Origin: a virus
IMG/VR virus record: IMGVR_UViG_3300021961_000690
Span: 1-22,562 of that record
Strand: one strand, 5' to 3'
DNA length: 22,562 bases
Shown here: piece after piece, positions 13,351 through 20,368 of the stretch
Layout: the number at the start of each line of letters is the position of its first letter
Position numbering within the stretch: the stretch's first letter is position 1
The notes under the pieces: generated by a model
The model's input: the letters and a program-made list of their open reading frames with translations, nothing else
Told to the model about the DNA's origin: nothing
Database searches by the model: none
Program-made: the position numbers and the translations under genes

Positions 13351-15689
13351 TCTTCCTCATCCTCCGGATAAACTTCTTCTCTAATATCTTCATATAGGCC
13401 TTCGTATAATTTTCTTAAGCGGGCGGCTAGTTTAATAACCTTGAGGTTTCGCTCGTTAAGCCCTTCAAGCATTTCCTCATCCCCTTCTTCGGAAACCCCT
13501 TCTAATACTTCAATGAGTTTCCCTAGTTTTAAATATTCCTCTCCAAAGTAAGAGGTCGGGTCAGCATCCTGTAAATAAGTCTTGACTTCCCTTCGTTGTT
13601 TTTCGTTTAGTGAACCAACGTCCATTTTCTCAAATCGAGCCGCCTCGTTTTCTGCTCTGAAGCGTTGTCTTTTTTCCTCTGTCGAAATGCCCGGAGATAT
13701 AGACGTGTTTCCTAATAACTCCGGTTCTTCTTCAACAATTTTAGCATCTTCATTTAATTCAATAAATACCCTATTAATAATATCGTATTTCTGTTCACCT
13801 TCTTTAATTCGCTTTAATTGAATATTTTTAATTCTATCTCTATCATCGTAAGAGATAACTAAATCATTTCTTGTAATATTTAAATTTTTAACTAATTCAT
13901 CAAGTTTACTTTCAATTGTTTCATGAATATTGTTTCTTTCATCTTCATTCTTTTTTCTTTCACTATGGTATTTACGGAAATTGGATAACATATTATCTCT
14001 TTTTTCAACAAGTAAGTCATTGTTTTCAGCAAGAGTTTTTTCCTTGTCTAAAATACCCGAAGACATACTTTTTAAATCCTTTAAATTAGAATCTTTTGTA
14101 TCAGAGGGAATATCCTTATAGGGTTTATTATACCCAAGTTCAAGGTTTTTATCCGCACCTGCTTCTTGTTTATCTCTAATTTTATCAAGTAATCTCAAAA
14201 TATTATCAATTTTTCTTATTTCCTTCTCTTCAGCAGGTTTCATAGTTTCCTTAAGTTTATTTAATTCTTGTAACTTTCTACCAATTTCGATATATAATGG
14301 TTCAATATTTTCTTTATAAAATTCCATAGCAAATGCAGAATTTTCATAGGGAGAAAGTAAAGAATAATTTACCTTCTTTCTAGATGGTGAAACTTCAGGA
14401 CGTTCAATTGATTCAGGGATTCTAAAGGGCGTTTTAAACTCTGGTGCTACACCGCTTCCTACAAGGTTTTTACCCTTTTCGTCATATACGTTCTTAGCCC
14501 CAAGCCCTACACCTGCACCCATTTGAGATTTTAATGCACCTGCTACCCAAGAACCTAACGGTAATTTCATTCCTTCAGGTCCAACTTCCTTAGAATATAA
14601 TTCCATAACCTTATCCCTTGTTTGGGGGGTCAATGCTTCTAAATAATTGGGAGAAGTTAAGACTTGAATAGCATACACTTCATCGCCCTTGAAAATTTTA
14701 AATAAATTTTTATAGAATAATTTTCTATCAAATTTTCCTGATGATGGGAACATACGCTCGCTTTCTCTGACGATTTTACTATACAATGGAGATGTAATTA
14801 AACTACGACCCAATTCTTCAATAGTATTAGCAGAAACATTTGATTCTGAAGTCATAAACGCTTGAAGTTCCCTAAAGAAAATAGAAGCAAATTTCTTAAT
14901 AGGGACCTTATCAACATCTTCTAAAGGATAATAATTTTTAGTAGCCCATTCTTGCCAAACATCTAAAGCGTCCTCGTATACTTTATTAGAAGCATTTTTC
15001 TTTAAAACTTCTTTATTAATATAACTAATTTTAGGATTAACCTTACTTGGACTATCACTAAATCTAATAATATTCCCATTACTAGATTGAATCTTGATAC
15101 CCTTAGCATCAGGAATTACCTTATCCTTTAAACCTCTTAAGTAAGGAACAAACATACCATAAAAATCTTCTTCCTTTGATTCTAAATTAGTCACGTTATA
15201 ATTTTCAATCATACGCATTAATCTATTAATGTCTGACTTATTAACACCATCATTATTTTCTTGTAGATTATTTAAGGCTTTAACAATAATAGAATAATCG
15301 TTTTGTGAAATACCTCTATTAAATTCAATCATAAAATTTCTGATATCAACATTTGAAACGCCCTTTGTTGTTAAAAATTCAAAGGTTTGTCCGTATAGTT
15401 TCTTATCTCGAACAATTTTAGCGGGAGGACTAGGCTTATATTCAAAACCCTTATCTCCGGGTCTAAGTATAGAAAACAAAGGTGCGCCTACTGTATCTGA
15501 GGGTAATGTAGCAGTTGACGGATATTTTTCAGCAAATTCCTCTTCAGTTAATCTTCTTTTTTCATCTGCAGAAACACCTTCCCCTCTTGCTTCTCTTTGA
15601 CTAGTTTTTGGAAAACCTTCTAGGGATGGCGGTCTGCGGAATGGAAACCCCTTACCCTTTTTATCTTCTTTTTCTTTTTTTCTAGCCAT
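13347..15689 (-). CDS. Very large hydrophilic protein of unknown function, 780 aa
   Basis: The start is the ATG at 15689 (MARKKEKEDK), with GAGGTG 5 bases upstream; the in-frame TTG at 15707 lacks a site. Not recognised. It has a strongly basic N-terminus, then a QREARGEGVSADE motif (31-43) also found near the start of the 951-aa protein. A helical body follows, with one Gly-rich amphipathic segment (about residues 380-400, SWVAGALKSQMGAGVGLGAK), and the C-terminal half has long charged coiled-coil-like helices and a very acidic end. It is AT-rich. It lies two genes after portal. A portal-associated or internal ejection protein is one idea, with no direct evidence. Confidence 0.85.
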   Translation of the reverse strand: MARKKEKEDKKGKGFPFRRPPSLEGFPKTSQREARGEGVSADEKRRLTEEEFAEKYPSTATLPSDTVGAPLFSILRPGDKGFEYKPSPPAKIVRDKKLYGQTFEFLTTKGVSNVDIRNFMIEFNRGISQNDYSIIVKALNNLQENNDGVNKSDINRLMRMIENYNVTNLESKEEDFYGMFVPYLRGLKDKVIPDAKGIKIQSSNGNIIRFSDSPSKVNPKISYINKEVLKKNASNKVYEDALDVWQEWATKNYYPLEDVDKVPIKKFASIFFRELQAFMTSESNVSANTIEELGRSLITSPLYSKIVRESERMFPSSGKFDRKLFYKNLFKIFKGDEVYAIQVLTSPNYLEALTPQTRDKVMELYSKEVGPEGMKLPLGSWVAGALKSQMGAGVGLGAKNVYDEKGKNLVGSGVAPEFKTPFRIPESIERPEVSPSRKKVNYSLLSPYENSAFAMEFYKENIEPLYIEIGRKLQELNKLKETMKPAEEKEIRKIDNILRLLDKIRDKQEAGADKNLELGYNKPYKDIPSDTKDSNLKDLKSMSSGILDKEKTLAENNDLLVEKRDNMLSNFRKYHSERKKNEDERNNIHETIESKLDELVKNLNITRNDLVISYDDRDRIKNIQLKRIKEGEQKYDIINRVFIELNEDAKIVEEEPELLGNTSISPGISTEEKRQRFRAENEAARFEKMDVGSLNEKQRREVKTYLQDADPTSYFGEEYLKLGKLIEVLEGVSEEGDEEMLEGLNERNLKVIKLAARLRKLYEGLYEDIREEVYPEDEEE

Positions 15690-15691
15690 AT

Positions 15692-15913
15692 TCACACCTC
15701 TTTCCAACGCTTTCTCATTCGAGGACCTGCTTCAATTGCATATCCTACACGACTTGGTGCATCCCGCTTATCACCATCAGTAATAGGTTCAGGAACAGGT
15801 GGTGATACCGTCCTTGTTTTCCTAACCTCAGGTTCGGGTGCATTAACCTTATTCTCAATTTGGCTCAACTGCTTTTTTGCTTCGTCTAATTTTCTTCTGA
15901 TAATATCACTCAT
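15692..15913 (-). CDS. Small protein of unknown function, 73 aa
   Basis: The start ATG at 15913 overlaps the portal stop (ATGA), with GGAGG about 8 bases upstream; the next gene starts 2 bases after its stop. It has an N-terminal coiled-coil-like helix (MSDIIRRKLDEAKKQLSQIE), a Pro-rich middle, and a basic C-terminus (RMRKRWKEV). No motif recognised. Tight coupling to portal suggests a portal partner or head-assembly accessory. Confidence 0.78.
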   Translation of the reverse strand: MSDIIRRKLDEAKKQLSQIENKVNAPEPEVRKTRTVSPPVPEPITDGDKRDAPSRVGYAIEAGPRMRKRWKEV

Positions 15914-17568
15914 TGTGGCGTCCTCCTTTCACTTCTTCTATCAACATTATTATTTGCCGCTTCTTCGGGTAATCCTGTAAATCTCTTTGGTGGCCCAACA
16001 CTCATGCTAGGCTTATTGCGTTTTCCCGGCACTTCACCGGCAACCTGCGCCTTCGTTTGCCCACTCATAAGGGCCTGTTCTTGTAATTGTCCTAATTGTG
16101 AAGCGTCAATGTTTGTTCCTGCATATGGGTCAGTTTCTAACATTGGTTGCTCATCAGCACTTACGTCCACATCTGTAACTTCCTTAGACGGGTATTTCTT
16201 GAATACAAAATCCCCCTCTTCATTCATATCAACTTCAAAACCTAAGTTTTTCATCTGAACGGCAAGGTTAATTTCAATTTCACGTCTTCTTAGATGAGCA
16301 GTTTGGTCCTCTTCTTCGGAACGTAGTAATTGAATCCTCCAGTCTGTAATACCGAATTGCTTCATTAGGTATGGGAATAGATATTTGTTGTAAACATTTT
16401 GCGACATTTCAACTGCACGGTTAGTTACAAGAATTTGCATACCTTCGTTATTCATACCACCTGCGGTTGTTGTATCACCCATGAATACATCGCTTACACC
16501 ATAGAAGGCACTAATACGCTTGCGAAGGTCGTCCTTAACTGCGATGTAGTCCATTTCTTTTAGTGTATTCATAAAAGGAACCCATTGAACAGAACCACCT
16601 GCCCCACCTTCAGTTTCAATACCCATGATGGGGATATAGTGAGGGTCTTTTTCTAACTTCTCCTTAACACCTTTCCAATATTTAACTAGTGATTCCATAT
16701 TGTTAGTCTGCACGGCTAGAATACCCCTCGGTGTTCGTGCTTTAGAATAAGATGTGCTAATGTAAGATTCCATAGCCTGAAGTGTGAAGATGTGATTCCA
16801 TAGTGTAAGAACGGGTGGATGGCCGTATAACCTCGATGGAGAGTATTTGCTAATATGCACTACTTCACCCATAATGAAGTTCTGTTCACCGCCCGTGGTG
16901 GGTTTATTAACAAACTCCACAGGGTATAGTTTAGAGTTACAAATTTCACAGGGGGCATAACAATCATCTGAAATCATTTCACGATGAGAAACACAGGTGT
17001 AGCGTGTATATCCTCTATCACCGTCTTCATCAGTTTCAATATACATAGTGGTCGGGTCGCCACGATAAACTTCCTTAACCTTGGATAACTTAATTTCACC
17101 TCTTTCATCTAAGATGTAGTCCTTAACTAAAATTAAGAAAGCATCATCAATTACGTTGAGGTCGGTTTCTAACTCTTTCATTAAGTCAATGAATAACTGA
17201 TTTGCTTCGTTTACATACCCCTTAAAGAAATTTTCAGCATAAAGTTTTTGGTTGAAATCGGGTCTTCGTAGATTTCCACTATTACAACTATAACAACGGT
17301 CCACTTCTCTTTGGTGTTCATATCCACAGTCAATACACTTTAGTTCAAACTCCTTCTTCCATTCATAACTACGACGGAAGACCTCGTTCTTTAATTGCAC
17401 TAAACAAGTGCGGACGATAGTAGAATTACGGGCAGTATCATAAAGATACTTACCCGCATAATGTTGAGGCATACGCCTCTCTTGAATACCAAGATTGAAG
17501 ACCTCATCCGACTTAGGAATGGGTGTTCTTCTTGTAATGACCGCCCTTACTCTATCTCTTAATCCCAT
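15910..17568 (-). CDS. Portal protein with zinc-ribbon-like insertions, 552 aa
   Basis: The start is probably the ATG at 17568 (MGLRDRVRAV), 7 bases after GGAGGA; the ATG at 17574 sits too close to that site. The HK97/SPP1-type portal core is visible in the second half: ARTPRGILAVQTNN, DYIAVKDDLRKRISAFYGVS, MGDTTTAGGMNNEG, and the long helix EGMQILVTNRAVEMSQNVYN. The first half carries two Cys clusters: C78, C81, C92, C95 (CIDC, then CYSC), and a second with C192, H195, C203, C207 and C210. Both look like zinc-binding knuckles, unusual for a portal. The dodecameric ring would be the DNA entry and exit channel and terminase dock. Confidence 0.85.
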   Translation of the reverse strand: MGLRDRVRAVITRRTPIPKSDEVFNLGIQERRMPQHYAGKYLYDTARNSTIVRTCLVQLKNEVFRRSYEWKKEFELKCIDCGYEHQREVDRCYSCNSGNLRRPDFNQKLYAENFFKGYVNEANQLFIDLMKELETDLNVIDDAFLILVKDYILDERGEIKLSKVKEVYRGDPTTMYIETDEDGDRGYTRYTCVSHREMISDDCYAPCEICNSKLYPVEFVNKPTTGGEQNFIMGEVVHISKYSPSRLYGHPPVLTLWNHIFTLQAMESYISTSYSKARTPRGILAVQTNNMESLVKYWKGVKEKLEKDPHYIPIMGIETEGGAGGSVQWVPFMNTLKEMDYIAVKDDLRKRISAFYGVSDVFMGDTTTAGGMNNEGMQILVTNRAVEMSQNVYNKYLFPYLMKQFGITDWRIQLLRSEEEDQTAHLRRREIEINLAVQMKNLGFEVDMNEEGDFVFKKYPSKEVTDVDVSADEQPMLETDPYAGTNIDASQLGQLQEQALMSGQTKAQVAGEVPGKRNKPSMSVGPPKRFTGLPEEAANNNVDRRSERRTPQ

Positions 17569-17570
17569 GC

Positions 17571-18935
17571 TCATTCCTCCTTAACGATACTATCTAACTC
17601 GTTCATCAGTTCCCATTTATTACTTTCCCGGTATTTAGTAATATCCTCTTCAGTAATTCCATACTTAACGAATTCGTCTTGGTTCCTAGCATCCTTCCAA
17701 TTTTCCCACTTGATGAGTTTAAAAATCTGCTCGACTCGCTCCTTAGCCCACGGTTCTTTCTTGAAATGCTTCTTGATTCTGATAGCCTCTTGAAGTAATC
17801 TGCCCTGTGTCTGTTTCATACGAAGATGGGGAAGGCACTTGTCTAATAGTTTAATAATATCATTCTGAGCATAGAAATTTAAACGATGTTGGCTACGCGA
17901 ATTTTCTCCTACCTTTTGGTCTAAATGTAGTCGCCCAATATTTAACTCTTTCTCTAATTCTGTAAAGAATGCCCGCCCACGGTTGCCCGTTGCAATCATA
18001 CCAATGCGGGGGGCATAAGAAGAATCCATAGTGATAAAACCGTCAGAATCAATGAAACCCGCAACGTAGGAATAGAGGTCTTTTTTAATCTCGTCACTTA
18101 GTAAGTAATACTCACCATCAACATTGGTTACACCAAGTTTGCGTAACATCTTTGCAATTGTTTGAGGACTAGTAGAATTTTTATATGAATTGGGAAGAAT
18201 AGCATGTAGGTGATTACTTGTAATTCCCGGTGTTTTACAAACCTGTTTAATTAATTCATCATCCAACCTTTCCTGTCTGCTCTTACGAATTGATTGGTGA
18301 TTGATTTCCTTTAATACACTTCGAATCTCTTTCTTTGTTTCCTTAAAAATATTACTAAATTTGCAGTATTCACTACCGTAATCCAATTCAGATTTTTTAG
18401 TATCTGCATCCCACATTCTTAAAAGCATATCTACTACTTCTGTTCTTGTTTTACCATCCTTGATGTGTTCAAATTTTTTCAAGGTATCCAAACTTGGGGT
18501 AAGTAGTCTCACCGCTTTCTTATATGGCTTCAACCAATAGATAGATTCGAGGGTATCGTTTAGGTGTCCCGTATAAGCCTTAATTAGATGGTCTATTGTA
18601 TTAGACATTTTAACTCTTGCATCACCCTTTAACTCTCTTCTCATCATACGGAGTTCCTTAATAATTTCAGGAATAGTCTTACTATCAATAAGTGGTTCAT
18701 CAGGCATCTTAGTTAACATATCAGCCGCATCGGTTAGATTGATAGAATAATTTTTAGAAATTTCCTTAATTACTTCGGATTCATCTAAGGATAAATATTC
18801 CGACCAAGATTTTCCCACAAGTTCCTTAATCTTGTTTTTGACTTCTTCGGTTTCCTCTTGTTCTCGAGCCAATTCTTGAAGAGCCGCAATTGTAGCATCT
18901 GTATTAATTTTTTCTTCCTTATAGATTAATCCCAT
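17571..18935 (-). CDS. LAGLIDADG homing-endonuclease-like protein with long N-terminal region, 454 aa
   Basis: The start is the ATG at 18935, with GGAGGTG 7 bases upstream; it overlaps the terL end by 17 bases. Residues 1-220 are helical and unrecognised. Residues 225-280 look like a winged-helix DNA-binding segment (LIKQVCKTPGITSNHLHAIL). Residues 285-400 are a single-motif LAGLIDADG domain (YVAGFIDSDGFITMD, acidic D297 or D299), with the family's later LRMKQTQ segment. One motif implies it works as a dimer. There are no intein splicing motifs, and terL is intact. The C-terminus has NKWELMNELDSIV (W441), like the scaffold C-terminal peptide. It could be mobile, or recruited for packaging or regulation. 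Confidence 0.82.
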   Translation of the reverse strand: MGLIYKEEKINTDATIAALQELAREQEETEEVKNKIKELVGKSWSEYLSLDESEVIKEISKNYSINLTDAADMLTKMPDEPLIDSKTIPEIIKELRMMRRELKGDARVKMSNTIDHLIKAYTGHLNDTLESIYWLKPYKKAVRLLTPSLDTLKKFEHIKDGKTRTEVVDMLLRMWDADTKKSELDYGSEYCKFSNIFKETKKEIRSVLKEINHQSIRKSRQERLDDELIKQVCKTPGITSNHLHAILPNSYKNSTSPQTIAKMLRKLGVTNVDGEYYLLSDEIKKDLYSYVAGFIDSDGFITMDSSYAPRIGMIATGNRGRAFFTELEKELNIGRLHLDQKVGENSRSQHRLNFYAQNDIIKLLDKCLPHLRMKQTQGRLLQEAIRIKKHFKKEPWAKERVEQIFKLIKWENWKDARNQDEFVKYGITEEDITKYRESNKWELMNELDSIVKEE

Positions 18936-20364
18936 AAATCCCACCTCCGAAATTTTGTTTTTGAATAATAGACTGTAACGGGTCTTCGTTACCTCCGAAA
19001 ATGCCTCCACCGTCAATTTCAATGAATGAATCATTGAACGATTTGGTGGCTTGGTTAGCCAAAGCAAGAGCAATCACGGCATCGTCGTGTGCGCCTAATC
19101 CTTCAATCTTACCTGTGGATGAAATACCAAACGCCTCCAATTCTTGAACAATTGCATTAGTCATACTCTTAGCGGTGTCGTCCGCATAAGGGAAATGAAT
19201 CTTATTATTCTCAAGATTCATCTGCAGGTTTAAAATAATTTCCTCCTTCTTCCTTCGGGACATTGTAAACTCACGGACAGGGAAATCGGAAATGTCGCGT
19301 AATTCCATAGCAAAGGACTTTGCAAACGTGTTTGTTTCAATCATAACCAACTCAGGCTTGTATCTAACACAAAGGTCTGAGATACGATGAATGTGTCCCC
19401 TGAAGTCTAGATTTTTTTCTCTCGTCATATGGACCACCGTTTTATTCATATCCTCATCAACTTCGAGAACAAGCATCACGGTGTAGTCACCATCTTGACT
19501 CAATGATGGGTCATAGCCAATATAGTATTTATAGGCTTCGTTATTGCCTGAATATTTTGTAGTAATAGTCCTATCCTTAGCGGCTTCAATATGTTCTTTT
19601 TGGAATAACATAGTGTTAGACGAAATTGGGATACATAGATATTCACGGGTAAATTTTGAAGAGCCGATTTCACGCTTACGTTTTTCGAGGGAATCAATAT
19701 CCCAACGGGAAGGCCATAGCGCATGGCCCGCCTGATTGATAGCCGGATAACGCTTAACATCATATTCACTATTTTCTTCTAATTCTGCGAAGATATCTGT
19801 ATAGGTGAAAGGGGTTCCAATCATTCTTAGCGTAGACGTGTGGTGAAGGGTAGGAATCATGTCGCCCCAAAACCAATCTGAAACACGTTGAATAGCCGCT
19901 ACTGAGAACTCTTTCATAGGGTCGTCCACAATGATTTCATCAGGGTGAAGACCACGAATCTGTGAGCCAACGGAACGTTCAAGAATTTCATTACCATTAG
20001 TCAATCGCATAGCACCAACGGCCCAACCGGACTTAGGTTTGAATCTTCTTAGGGCAGGGATATTGGTAAACATACGGTCAATATCTTTCATGTGAACCAT
20101 AGTCTGTTTTTGGTTAGAAGAAATATATAGCATCTGATAAGGCGGCTCTTGGAAAATTAATTGATACACACACCAAGAGTGGAAAAAGACAGACTTACCG
20201 TGGTCGCGGGAACAAATTGTAACCGTGCGTTTTGTATCGTTTACACGTTCTAACCATTCTCTATGAAACGGGGCCATCTCGTAGCCGAGAACTTTGGTAA
20301 AAAAATATTCAAAGTTGCCCTTAGAAGCGGCAAGGTCCATTTCCGTAAGTAGGTCTAACGACAT
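18919..20364 (-). CDS. terL: Terminase large subunit, 481 aa
   Basis: The start ATG at 20364 follows GAGTGAT. This is the ATP-driven DNA-packaging motor and headful or site-specific nuclease. The ATPase shows Walker A CSRDHGKS (51-58), Walker B EIIVDD (143-148), and a coupling motif MIGTPF (181-186). The RNase H-like nuclease shows GYDPSLSQDGDYTV (acidic D285), MIETN (E343), and GAHDDAVIALALA (D427/D428). The gene is complete and uninterrupted, with usual length. A Gly-rich tail (FGGGIYGINL) overlaps the next start. No small terminase subunit is recognised in the window. Confidence 0.93.
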   Translation of the reverse strand: MSLDLLTEMDLAASKGNFEYFFTKVLGYEMAPFHREWLERVNDTKRTVTICSRDHGKSVFFHSWCVYQLIFQEPPYQMLYISSNQKQTMVHMKDIDRMFTNIPALRRFKPKSGWAVGAMRLTNGNEILERSVGSQIRGLHPDEIIVDDPMKEFSVAAIQRVSDWFWGDMIPTLHHTSTLRMIGTPFTYTDIFAELEENSEYDVKRYPAINQAGHALWPSRWDIDSLEKRKREIGSSKFTREYLCIPISSNTMLFQKEHIEAAKDRTITTKYSGNNEAYKYYIGYDPSLSQDGDYTVMLVLEVDEDMNKTVVHMTREKNLDFRGHIHRISDLCVRYKPELVMIETNTFAKSFAMELRDISDFPVREFTMSRRKKEEIILNLQMNLENNKIHFPYADDTAKSMTNAIVQELEAFGISSTGKIEGLGAHDDAVIALALANQATKSFNDSFIEIDGGGIFGGNEDPLQSIIQKQNFGGGIYGINL

Positions 20365-20368
20365 ATAA

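Noticed and set aside
17571-18935. LAGLIDADG region as an intein or intron in terL
   Set aside because: terL has all ATPase and nuclease motifs in one uninterrupted frame; the endonuclease gene starts at its own Shine-Dalgarno and ATG, and no intein splice-junction residues are seen.
18936-19073. N-terminal extension of the endonuclease frame upstream of the ATG at 18935
   Set aside because: This stretch lies inside terL in another frame and lacks a ribosome site; GGAGGTG clearly marks the ATG at 18935.
19500-19769. 89-aa minus-strand frame inside terL
   Set aside because: Overlaps conserved terminase sequence in another frame; no supporting start signal.
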